Origin: Rhodocytophaga rosea
Lineage (GTDB): Bacteria; Bacteroidota; Bacteroidia; Cytophagales; 172606-1
NCBI RefSeq assembly: GCF_010119975.1
Contig: NZ_CP048222.1
Location: 8,594,501 to 8,658,500, forward strand
Length of the DNA: 64,000 bases
Reading direction: 5' to 3'
Of the stretch, positions 16,790-24,803 are shown one piece after another (the stretch's first letter is position 1; each line of letters starts with the position of its first letter). The position numbers were made by a program, and so were the translations under genes. The notes under the pieces are model-generated. The model saw nothing but the letters and a program-made list of their open reading frames with translations. It was not told the DNA's origin and searched no databases.

Positions 16790-17368
16790 ATGGAACAAAC
16801 ATTTTTCAATCAAACATTTGACCGGGTAGATTATACAGAAAATCCTTTGCAGAAAGGCGAATACGAAAATTGCAGGTTTATGAACTGTAATTTCTCAAAC
16901 ACCAGTTTTTCAGATATCAAATTTATTGACTGCCAGTTTACGGGGTGTAATTTAAGTCTGGTTACTTTGGTAAAAACTGCTTTCAGAGGCATTCAATTCA
17001 GAGATTGCAAAATGCTGGGACTCCGGTTCGATCAATGTAATGCATTCGGGCTTTCTTTTAGTGCTGAAAATTGTATTCTTAATCATTCATCTTTCTACCA
17101 TAAGCAACTAAGAAAGACTATTTTCAAAAATTCATATTTACAGGAAACTGACTTTACAGCCTGTGATTTAACCGGTTCAAGTTTTGATCGCTGCGACCTG
17201 GCAAACGCTACTTTCTCAGGCACCATTCTTGAAAAAGCCGACTTCCGGACTGCCTACAATTATTCTATTGACCCGGAACTGAACCGCATCAAGAAAGCGA
17301 AATTTTCTTTACCAGAAGTGATACACCTGTTAGACAAATACAATATTGATATTGAACCAGCCAGCTAA
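16790..17368 (+). CDS. Pentapeptide-repeat protein (Qnr/McbG-like)
   Basis: Most of this 192-residue protein consists of pentapeptide repeats A(D/N)LxX, with Phe or Leu at the centre and frequent Cys (CRFMNCNFSNTSFSDIKFID and so on). These form a right-handed quadrilateral beta-helix. Two blocks of repeats are separated by a short break near residues 85-105, as in Qnr and McbG, which protect DNA gyrase by mimicking DNA. The C-terminal tail (SLPEVIHLLDKYNIDIEP) is like that of Qnr-like proteins. Gyrase protection is inference. The sequence shows only the fold. Confidence 0.88.
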   Translation: MEQTFFNQTFDRVDYTENPLQKGEYENCRFMNCNFSNTSFSDIKFIDCQFTGCNLSLVTLVKTAFRGIQFRDCKMLGLRFDQCNAFGLSFSAENCILNHSSFYHKQLRKTIFKNSYLQETDFTACDLTGSSFDRCDLANATFSGTILEKADFRTAYNYSIDPELNRIKKAKFSLPEVIHLLDKYNIDIEPAS

Positions 17369-17483
17369 AATGAAAGCTACTGTTTTGGAAGAAAGATAAA
17401 GTAGAGAAATAGCTTCTCTCATTTCTGATTGAACCAACCAGAACAAACAAACTATACAACATTGCGCTATACCTGCATTATTT

Positions 17484-17966
17484 ATGAAACTACTTCCAAT
17501 CGGAAAAACATTAGAAGACAACCAGGATTTTCTGGCACACCCGGATTGCTGTGAAAGCCTTTCTATGTCAGTTGATTTTTACAACAGAATAGGCTTTAAT
17601 CCTCCCTGGATAGGTTATTATGCGCAACAAGAGGGCAAACTTGTAGGGGCAGCCGGATATAAAGGAAAACCTGTGAATAATACGGTTGAGATTGCGTATG
17701 GAACTTTTCCTGCTTTCCGGGGTAAAGGTATCGGAACCCAGATCTGCCGTGAACTGGTATTACTAGCACTCCAAACTGATCCGATGATCCGTATTACTGC
17801 CCGTACCTTGCCTGAAAATAACGAATCTGCAAGTATTCTGAAAAAGAACGGATTTGTGTGCCTGGGAACTATATGGGATGAAGACGATGGAAATGTCTGG
17901 GATGAAGACGATGGAAATGTCTGGGAGTGGGAATATCAGAAAACACCAGTGACTTATAACAATTAA
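17484..17966 (+). CDS. GNAT-family N-acetyltransferase
   Basis: This 160-residue protein has the GNAT core: strand 4 VEIAYGTFPAFRGKGIGTQI carries the acetyl-CoA-binding R/Q-x-x-G-x-G/A loop (RGKGIG). It is followed by the usual NESASILKKNGFVCLGTIW helix and strand. It resembles RimJ/RimL-type acetyltransferases. The end carries a directly repeated octapeptide DEDDGNVW, coded by a perfect 24-bp tandem duplication, just before WEWEYQK. The duplication probably lengthens a surface loop. Substrate unknown. Confidence 0.9.
   Translation: MKLLPIGKTLEDNQDFLAHPDCCESLSMSVDFYNRIGFNPPWIGYYAQQEGKLVGAAGYKGKPVNNTVEIAYGTFPAFRGKGIGTQICRELVLLALQTDPMIRITARTLPENNESASILKKNGFVCLGTIWDEDDGNVWDEDDGNVWEWEYQKTPVTYNN
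17875..17922 (+). repeat. Perfect 24-bp tandem duplication inside the GNAT gene
   Basis: Two identical 24-bp units at 17875-17898 and 17899-17922 encode DEDDGNVW twice. The frame is kept. A complete lack of divergence suggests a recent event. Confidence 0.95.
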
Positions 17967-18016
17967 TATACTCAACTTTTTCCTGTTCAAAAGGAAATAG
18001 TCAATAACCTGCCTCA

Positions 18017-18577
18017 ATGAAAATCCAGGATTTACTGATTGAAATAAAGGATACCCTTAATACTGTATTTACTGAAGTCGACCGCTGGTTTGACAAACCA
18101 GAATCTGTACGAAATTATCGCCCGGCTGATCAAGGTTGGACCATTAACGAGATTTTAGAACACATCTCCCTCACCAGTCATTACTTACTGAAACTGATTG
18201 ATAAAGGAGCCGCCAAAGCACTTAAAAACACATCTGCTCTGGATCTAGCGAATGAACTTGGGCACTATACCTTCGACCGGGACAAGTTAGAGGAAATAGG
18301 CAAGCATCAGTCTTTTTTATGGATTCGTCCGCAGCATATGGAGCCAACCGGAAAAACTTCATTGAATGAGGTTCGCAGTACGCTGCAAGTGCAAAAACAC
18401 AGATGCATCGCTCATTTAGAAAGTATGCCCAATGGGGAAGGCATCCTTCACAAAACGACTATGAGTGTAAATAACCTGGGAAAGATTGATGTATATGCTT
18501 ATATCTATTTTCTGGCCAAACACGCACAGCGGCATATTATGCAAATGGAAAACAATGAACTGGAAATGAAAAGATAG
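18017..18577 (+). CDS. DinB-superfamily protein
   Basis: This 186-residue protein is mainly helical. It has the DinB-type metal-binding pattern: a first His in WTINEILEHISLTSHY (about residues 43-58) and two late His in AKHAQRHIMQME (about 167-178). DinB-like proteins form a four-helix bundle with a three-His metal site. In Gram-positive bacteria some act as bacillithiol or mycothiol S-transferases. The function in Bacteroidota is not established. It is the last gene of the plus-strand run, and a terminator follows. Confidence 0.82.
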   Translation: MKIQDLLIEIKDTLNTVFTEVDRWFDKPESVRNYRPADQGWTINEILEHISLTSHYLLKLIDKGAAKALKNTSALDLANELGHYTFDRDKLEEIGKHQSFLWIRPQHMEPTGKTSLNEVRSTLQVQKHRCIAHLESMPNGEGILHKTTMSVNNLGKIDVYAYIYFLAKHAQRHIMQMENNELEMKR

Positions 18578-18640
18578 TTGTAGTTAGTTCTTTACATCGC
18601 ATACATTCGGTATAACTTGCCTGTCCTAGGTTACAAAGAA

Positions 18641-18670
18641 AAAAGGAAATGATGGCTCATTTCCCTTTTT
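18641..18670. terminator. Bidirectional terminator between convergent genes
   Basis: AAAAGGAAATGA and TCATTTCCCTTTTT form a hairpin with one bulged base and a 4-base loop. An A tract lies on one side and a T tract on the other, so it can serve both the DinB gene and the barrel gene. Confidence 0.75.
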
Positions 18671-18756
18671 AGTTCTGCTTCAGGTACAAAATAATCAAAC
18701 TCAGGGCATTTACATTCCATTTGCCCTTCTCTTCATTCAATTTTAGGCATATCTTC

Positions 18757-20682
18757 TTAAAAACGATACTGAAAACCGGTACCTACGCCAAAAGAATTAG
18801 GCAGGCTTCTGATTTCATCGGATTTGGTAAAAGAAGATAATGCCGTCCGATAGCTGGGTTCTACATATACACTATAGCGGCCGCCAAACTCGTAATTAAC
18901 TCTGGCGCTTAACAAGCCGCTAATGCCAATAGATTTGTAAATATTATTATTCTGCCGGTTGAACTCCACTTCAGGAACTTTAGCATCTGTGTTACCTATT
19001 GTGTTTTTCAGGAAAACATCTGCTGCTACTCCGGCGCCAACACTGGTACTTAGTTTTTTATCAATCAGTTTATACTGCAAACGCACCGGAACACTAATAT
19101 ACTGATACAGATTCTGAACCGACACCTGGGTTACGCCAGGATAAGTATTCTGCAAGCTTCTTAATGATTCTACATCCGCATTGGGTGTACCAGGCAGCGC
19201 ATTTTGATTGAGAATTACTGCATTGTCGGCAAGAAAAGCTGCGGCATTATTTGTGCCTAATACATTTAAAAATACCGGATAACGCTCCTGGTTAGAGAAA
19301 TTTTCCAGGTAATTATCCGTCACGATCTGGGAATTGTTATGCATGTATTGCAGGCCGCTTTGCAGGGAAAATTTCTCAGATAAGGCATACTGTACGTTCA
19401 TCCCCAGATTGTATGACAAACCAAAGTTTTCAGCATTTTGCAAATCCCTTCCTACCGCAGAACCTGAATTAGCCGTCTGTCCGGGAGAAAGATTAGTTGC
19501 GGAATTATAGGCGCTGAATGCTTGTTTGGCATTGGCAGAGGCTACCGGTGCAGAACCTACTTTCATATTCGGATCAAACTGGCTGGGTGTAAACGCCAGT
19601 GCAACAGACCACTTGGAGCCGCCGGTTTTTTTCTGTTTTTGTTCCTTTTCTTCTTCCTCCAGCCAGAAAGGATAAGGCGCTGTTGTAGTTTGCACCTCAG
19701 GCGCTTCCAGGGTATGTATGGTATTGGCAACAACAATATTATGAGTATGGATCAAAGGATTAATGGAAAACTCCTCCTTGTCTAAATTCCGCATATACTT
19801 GTCATGTACCTGTTCACCATTCACAATACCTGATTTTGAAGTTGATGTTATTTCATCTTTAGCCAGCTGGTTTGCCGACAGTTTAGAGGCAAGTTCAGCA
19901 TCAGAACCTGAAGTTTGTTTTTCCGATGAAGTTTTATTTTTAGCGGAAGAAGTAAGATCAGTTGCATCGAATCCCTGGTTTGCGGATTTTCTGCCAGATG
20001 AAATGCCTTTATTTTGATTTACAATATCTTGGTTTTGCTTACCAGACAGTTTTTTAGAAGCAGGCGCTTGCGTATTATCTGCAAGTGTAGGCTGACCTGA
20101 TAAGATTGCCGGTGAAACAGCCTTATTACCTGGCTGTTTCGAAGTAGTTTCAAGGAGTGTAGAAGGAGAATTAGCAGATGATACACTAGGAGCAACATTT
20201 GCATTTGGTGACTCAAGCGCCAGTGATTCCTGTGGATTTCCGGAAACCGAAGGTTGTTTTTTCTGATTAGTGTCTTCACTCAGTCCATTCTCTTTTGCAG
20301 TTCCCTCTTCAAAACCATTGCTTGCTCTTACAGCATTTTCCTGTAACAAAGCTTCATTTGTAGCAGTATTTCTGGTTTCGTTACCATTCTCAGAATGGGC
20401 AGATGCATTTCCAGTATTGGCTTGCTGACTAATCGCTAAGTTGCCATTTCTTCCTGACAGATCATTGTTCAGCGACCATAACCCAATAAAACTAACTAAT
20501 AAAACAACAGCTGCAGCGGCACTTATTTTATAATACAACAGTCTGCGCTTATACCTGGCCGCCTCCTGATTGGCCAGGTGTGCATCAATCTCAGCCCACA
20601 ATACAGGCGAAGGGGTAGCCTCAGCCTCTTCAAACACCTTTTTGAATTCCTCTTCAAAACTATGTTTATTGGAATCTTTCAT
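18757..20682 (-). CDS. Anti-sigma-like transmembrane protein with a C-terminal beta-barrel
   Basis: This 641-residue protein has a composite layout. Residues 1-45 (EEEFKKVFEEAEATPSPVLW) are a cytoplasmic segment like those of Bacteroidota anti-sigma regulators. Residues 48-68 form one membrane helix (ISAAAAVVLLVSFIGLWSL). Residues 70-300 are low complexity, rich in Asn, Ser, Gln and Ala. The C-terminal 250 residues are beta-strand rich and end in Phe (VGTGFQYRF), like an outer-membrane barrel of the OmpW/PorT type. It overlaps the upstream ECF sigma gene by 17 bp, so the two are cotranscribed and coupled. A role in controlling that sigma factor is inference. Confidence 0.8.
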   Translation of the reverse strand: MKDSNKHSFEEEFKKVFEEAEATPSPVLWAEIDAHLANQEAARYKRRLLYYKISAAAAVVLLVSFIGLWSLNNDLSGRNGNLAISQQANTGNASAHSENGNETRNTATNEALLQENAVRASNGFEEGTAKENGLSEDTNQKKQPSVSGNPQESLALESPNANVAPSVSSANSPSTLLETTSKQPGNKAVSPAILSGQPTLADNTQAPASKKLSGKQNQDIVNQNKGISSGRKSANQGFDATDLTSSAKNKTSSEKQTSGSDAELASKLSANQLAKDEITSTSKSGIVNGEQVHDKYMRNLDKEEFSINPLIHTHNIVVANTIHTLEAPEVQTTTAPYPFWLEEEEKEQKQKKTGGSKWSVALAFTPSQFDPNMKVGSAPVASANAKQAFSAYNSATNLSPGQTANSGSAVGRDLQNAENFGLSYNLGMNVQYALSEKFSLQSGLQYMHNNSQIVTDNYLENFSNQERYPVFLNVLGTNNAAAFLADNAVILNQNALPGTPNADVESLRSLQNTYPGVTQVSVQNLYQYISVPVRLQYKLIDKKLSTSVGAGVAADVFLKNTIGNTDAKVPEVEFNRQNNNIYKSIGISGLLSARVNYEFGGRYSVYVEPSYRTALSSFTKSDEIRSLPNSFGVGTGFQYRF

Positions 20683-21220
20683 AGTTTACTTTTTTTCTTT
20701 CTAGTATCATTTGTTGCAGTAATACTCTCGCTCTTGCAAATTGCGACTTGGAAGTTCCTTCCGTAATCCCCAGCATTTCTGCAATTTCTTTGTGCTGGTA
20801 ACCTTCAATGGCATATAAGTTAAATACGATCTGGTAACGGGGTGCCAGTTGCTGAATCATTTTCAGCAGTTCGTTCAGGTGAAAATCCGACAAACTCAGG
20901 TTTTCGTCAACCGTATAATCCAAATCTTCAATGTCTAAGGCCGGGTACATATATAGCTTGCTCCGGTTTTGTTTCAGGGCTGTATTAATCACAATACGTT
21001 TGATCCACTGTTCCAGAGGGCACTCTCTGCGGAATGTTTTGATATGATCGAACACTTTAATAAAAGACTCCTGCAAAATATCTTCAGCTTCCTGCTGCGC
21101 TTTGGAATAACGCAAACAGATAGCCAGCATCTTTTTAGCAAAACGGTCATAAAGCATTTTTTGCTTCAACCGTTCACCCTTGATACAACCATTAATCAAT
21201 TCCTCTTCGGAAAACTGCAT
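20666..21220 (-). CDS. ECF-type RNA polymerase sigma factor
   Basis: This 184-residue sigma-70-family protein lacks regions 1 and 3. Region 2 is visible as YDRFAKKMLAICLRYSKAQQ followed by AEDILQESFIKVF, and the -10-recognition helix as PLEQWIKRIVINTAL. Region 4 is ELLKMIQQLAPRYQIVFNLY with the helix-turn-helix YQHKEIAEMLGITEGTSKSQ, which reads the -35 element. Bacteroidota ECF factors of this kind usually respond to cell-surface signals through a cognate membrane anti-sigma. The adjacent overlapping gene fits that role in position. Confidence 0.95.
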   Translation of the reverse strand: MQFSEEELINGCIKGERLKQKMLYDRFAKKMLAICLRYSKAQQEAEDILQESFIKVFDHIKTFRRECPLEQWIKRIVINTALKQNRSKLYMYPALDIEDLDYTVDENLSLSDFHLNELLKMIQQLAPRYQIVFNLYAIEGYQHKEIAEMLGITEGTSKSQFARARVLLQQMILERKKVNYERFQ

Positions 21221-21709
21221 GCAGGAGGCTTGTTAAATGTGTTTCATGTTGCTTTTGTAGATATGACCCCATACCGTAAAAAATGGTTGCAAGGGGTCAA
21301 AAAGATTCTCAGTATTTTATAAATATGGCAGTTTAATATACTCCCCTTGAGAATATCTTGCAAAGATAGGCACTGGTACACAAAACCAACGGCCTCCTTC
21401 ATACTGTTTTATAGGAGGATAGAAATGTGGATGAAAGGATAAAAAAGTTATTACCAACTTCGCCTCATAACTCAATTTTTTTTGCAGGATAGAACGCTTT
21501 TTAGTTCGATCACCCAGACTATTCCAGCGTATCTGAACAACAACTGCAAATGAATCACATTAGTTTATTTTAAATTTTACCTTTAACTTATAGCACAAAA
21601 CAAGGAAATAATCTCACTGGCCAGCCTGAAGACTTAAGAGGAAAAGCTGCGCATGGCTGAAGATGAGTGTAATAAACAGAAACTAACCTAAACCATCTAT
21701 TTTTCAAAT
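21221..21709. other. Intergenic region between divergent genes
   Basis: No gene is seen. On the minus strand TATCTTTG (complement of 21361-21368) fits the -7 consensus and TTG (complement of 21387-21389) lies 18 bases upstream. This would start the sigma-factor transcript with a leader of about 140 nt. No comparable element is clear for the plus-strand gene. Confidence 0.4.
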
Positions 21710-23107
21710 ATGGAAAACCAAGACAACCCATCTACAGGCAGGCGTGATTTTTTAAAGAAAACAGCCATAGCTGCCAGTTCTGTTTTTTTTGCCCCCTCTA
21801 TTGTACCTTCTTCTGTGTTTGGAGCCAATGCACCCAGCAACCGGATACACGTAGGCTGTATCGGTACAGGCCGTATCTCCAGAGGTCATGATATGCCAGG
21901 GATATGGAAGTATGACCATGCCAGAATTGTAGCCGTGTGTGACCTGGATAGCAAACGGGTGCAAAGTGCGAAAGAGCTGGTTGAAAAATATTACAGTGAG
22001 AAAAAAGCCAAAAAATTTAAAGGCGTAAAAACCTACGAAGATTACCGGGAATTACTTAACAATAAAGACATTGATGCAGTTGTAATCAGTACCCCTGATC
22101 ACTGGCATGCCCTCCCTGCCATTGATGCCGCCATCGCCGGAAAAGATATTTACCTGCAAAAACCTACTTCGCTTACCATTGCCGAAGGACGGGCTTTAAG
22201 TGATACCGTACGTAAACACAATCGTATTTTTCAGATAGGCAGCCAGCAGCGGTCTGTCAGTCCCTGGCCGCAGTTTAAAAAGGCATGCGAACTGGTACGC
22301 AACGGACGAATCGGGCAGTTAAAAACGATATATGTGGGCTTGCCAGGAGATCCTTCCGGCGAAGAAGAACCGGAGATGCCGGTACCCCAGAACCTCAATT
22401 ATAATATGTGGCTGGGTTCAACGCCGGAAGTATACTATACCGAAAAGAGAGTACATCCGCAGGCGGATTTTGATCGTCCGGGATGGCTGCGCTGTGAGCA
22501 GTTTGGGGCTGGCATGATCACCGGCTGGGGCGCTCACCATATCGACATTGCACACTGGGCGATGGATACCGAACTAACTGGTCCTTTAGAAGTTTCCGGA
22601 TGGGCAGAATTTCCTACCAGTGGATTATGGAATGTACATGGGAAATTCCAGACGGAAGCATTGTATGCCAATGGGGTGAAAATGGTTGTAAGCAATGAAC
22701 TGCCCAATGGATTAAAATTCGAAGGTTCGGAAGGATGGATTTTTGTTGCCCGCAGCAATGAAGGCGTTACCGCCAGCGATCCGGTCTCCAAATCCAAAGA
22801 GAATACCTACTTCACTGCCAGCAATCCTGCTATGCTTACCTCCGAGATCGGACCGAACGAAATCCACCTGTACGAAAGTCCCGATCAGCATGGCAACTGG
22901 CTGGATAGCATTAAAAGCCGCAAACCTAATATTGCTCCGGTAGAAGTAGCACACCGATCCTGTTCAGCTTGCCTGATTCACCATGTAGCCATGAAGCTTA
23001 AACGGAAAGTATACTGGGACCCTGAAAAAGAACAGTTTAAAGATGATGAAGAAGCGAATAAAATGCTTTCCCGGCCCATGCGGGCTCCTTACCAGATCAA
23101 AGTGTAA
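21710..23107 (+). CDS. Gfo/Idh/MocA-family oxidoreductase, Tat-exported
   Basis: This 465-residue protein starts with a twin-arginine signal (GRRDFLKKTAIAASSVFFAP). A Rossmann domain follows: IHVGCIGTGRISRGHD carries the dinucleotide-binding GxGxxxG near residues 50-58, with the family EKP-like motif here as LQKPTSLTIAEGRAL. The C-terminal half, with WGAHHIDIAHWAMD, is the Gfo/Idh/MocA substrate domain. The family oxidises or reduces sugar hydroxyls with NAD(P), and Tat export delivers folded, cofactor-loaded protein to the periplasm. It starts a plus-strand cluster with a ThuA-like gene 57 bp downstream. Substrate unknown, perhaps a glycoside. Confidence 0.93.
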   Translation: MENQDNPSTGRRDFLKKTAIAASSVFFAPSIVPSSVFGANAPSNRIHVGCIGTGRISRGHDMPGIWKYDHARIVAVCDLDSKRVQSAKELVEKYYSEKKAKKFKGVKTYEDYRELLNNKDIDAVVISTPDHWHALPAIDAAIAGKDIYLQKPTSLTIAEGRALSDTVRKHNRIFQIGSQQRSVSPWPQFKKACELVRNGRIGQLKTIYVGLPGDPSGEEEPEMPVPQNLNYNMWLGSTPEVYYTEKRVHPQADFDRPGWLRCEQFGAGMITGWGAHHIDIAHWAMDTELTGPLEVSGWAEFPTSGLWNVHGKFQTEALYANGVKMVVSNELPNGLKFEGSEGWIFVARSNEGVTASDPVSKSKENTYFTASNPAMLTSEIGPNEIHLYESPDQHGNWLDSIKSRKPNIAPVEVAHRSCSACLIHHVAMKLKRKVYWDPEKEQFKDDEEANKMLSRPMRAPYQIKV

Positions 23108-23164
23108 GCAACCGCAATTATCTGTTTTTCATCCCTAGTTTACCCTATAACTTTTGACAAAAGT

Positions 23165-23971
23165 ATGCCATTAAAACTGCGTCTCTATATTCCAATTCTT
23201 TTATTTGTATGTGTGAGCTTATCCTGCACCCGGAATAAAACTGCTACTACCCAGGCAAAAGTACGTCCAGAAAAACGGGTGTTAATCTTTTCCAAAACGG
23301 CCGCGGGTGCTTACCGCCATGCTTCCATTGAACCAGGAAAAGTCGCCGTACAAAAACTTTGTGAAGCAAACGGAATGGTAGCAGATACCACTGAAGATGC
23401 AGGATATTTTACAGATGAAAAACTAAAACAATACAGTGCCCTTGTATTTTTAAGTTCCAACCAGGACGTGTTTAATGCCGAACAGGAAGCAGCTTTACAA
23501 AGGTATATCTGGGCTGGCGGTGGATTTATGGGCATACATAGCGCCACCGGTACCGAACGGAACTGGCCCTGGTTTAACAGGCTGATCGGGGCTACATTTG
23601 TATGGCATCCCCCTATTCAAACGGGAACGATTGATGTAATTGATGCTTCTCATCCGGCTACTAAACATTTGCCCAAACGGTGGAACCGCTACGACGAATG
23701 GTATTTTTACCGGGACATTAACCCTGATATTAAGGTGCTGGCTACCCTCGATACCACTACCTTTAAAAGTGAGCGGCATACGGCCAATTATCCCTTTGCC
23801 TGGTATCATGAGTTTGAAGGCGGCCGTTCTTTCTATACAGCTGGTGGTCATAGCGATAAAGATTATGCGGATGAAACCTTTATGAAACACATTCTGGGTG
23901 GGATCACTTATGCCATTGGCAATAATTACGAACTGGATTATGCTAAAGCTGCTGCGGTTAAAGGGCAATAA
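23165..23971 (+). CDS. ThuA-like domain lipoprotein
   Basis: This 268-residue protein has a signal ending in a lipobox (VSLSC). The rest is a class-I glutamine-amidotransferase-like ThuA domain: LIFSKTAAGAYRHASIEPG, then YSALVFLSSNQDVFNAEQEAALQRYIWAGGGFMGIHSATG, RYDEWYFY and FAWYHEFEGGRSFYTAGGHS. ThuA domains appear with Gfo/Idh/MocA oxidoreductases in sugar-oxidation loci, including those acting through 3-keto sugars. It lies between two such oxidoreductase genes, which supports a shared pathway. Anchored in a membrane, it would face the periplasm or cell surface. Confidence 0.92.
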   Translation: MPLKLRLYIPILLFVCVSLSCTRNKTATTQAKVRPEKRVLIFSKTAAGAYRHASIEPGKVAVQKLCEANGMVADTTEDAGYFTDEKLKQYSALVFLSSNQDVFNAEQEAALQRYIWAGGGFMGIHSATGTERNWPWFNRLIGATFVWHPPIQTGTIDVIDASHPATKHLPKRWNRYDEWYFYRDINPDIKVLATLDTTTFKSERHTANYPFAWYHEFEGGRSFYTAGGHSDKDYADETFMKHILGGITYAIGNNYELDYAKAAAVKGQ

Positions 23972-23982
23972 CTTTAAGTAAT

Positions 23983-24756
23983 ATGACAAGAAACGTGTTC
24001 CTACTCTTGTTTATGTACTTATTTTTTTCGTGTTCGCAGAAACAATCCCAAGAAGCAAAAAATCAGTATTGTGCTAACCAGATTGATTTAGTTTCTGCCT
24101 CAGATTCTCTACCACTCATTCCTATTCAGGTAAGCACTTCTTATGATTCTGTATTGATAATTCTTGAAAAAATAGAAAACGAAAATAATATCAAGGAATG
24201 TAGCCGCCTGTTGTATTTTGGAATACCTTTTAAACTTAATAATGATAGCATAAATCTGAGAGTTCATATTTCCAGGGAATGCCATAGAACAGAGCTAAGT
24301 AGTTCCCATACTCCTTCTATAAAAATTTTACTCAATGTAAGGGGTAATCGCTTGGTGGAAGAAGAACCTACTAATGATGATCAATTTATTAAAGAAATAC
24401 TACAAAAGCATTATTTTAATAATGGAGTTGATCCAAGACTACCAGATAACCCAAAAGACACTTTTATCAGATTACAATGGGATGCAGAAGTGCATTCAGA
24501 CAACTTGCAACAAACCATAAAGGCAATTATTGAAGGATATTTTCTTGTGACAGAACAATTCAGTAGCCGCGTATTTAATAAGAAGATATGTAACCTGACT
24601 GAACAAGAGAAATTAAGTTCAAAGAAAGAATTTCCTTTACATCTGGAACTGAGCTTTGATCACAGTCATATAATTCCTCCTGTTTTGCATCCATTTGACT
24701 CATCAGAGGCAGAAATGATAAATATAGATTCAACAGAAGCAGAGATTGAAAATTGA
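23983..24756 (+). CDS. Lipoprotein resembling the ExbD periplasmic domain
   Basis: This 257-residue protein has a lipoprotein signal (MTRNVFLLLFMYLFFSC, Cys17). Residues around 105-190 (ILLNVRGNRLVEEEPTND, then NNGVDPRLPDNP and an amphipathic helix) line up with the periplasmic part of the ExbD at 11638-12201, which has VIINSKNELLVEDMP and NNGADPTLSDNP. The ExbD membrane helix and its proton-path Asp are absent, being replaced by a lipid anchor. It lies 11 bp after the ThuA stop. Codon use is more AT-rich than its neighbours, so it may be an insertion into the cluster. Function unknown. Confidence 0.75.
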   Translation: MTRNVFLLLFMYLFFSCSQKQSQEAKNQYCANQIDLVSASDSLPLIPIQVSTSYDSVLIILEKIENENNIKECSRLLYFGIPFKLNNDSINLRVHISRECHRTELSSSHTPSIKILLNVRGNRLVEEEPTNDDQFIKEILQKHYFNNGVDPRLPDNPKDTFIRLQWDAEVHSDNLQQTIKAIIEGYFLVTEQFSSRVFNKKICNLTEQEKLSSKKEFPLHLELSFDHSHIIPPVLHPFDSSEAEMINIDSTEAEIEN

Positions 24757-24803
24757 ATCTATATTGCATATGATTATTTAATTTATTCATCAATTATAGC
24801 ATA

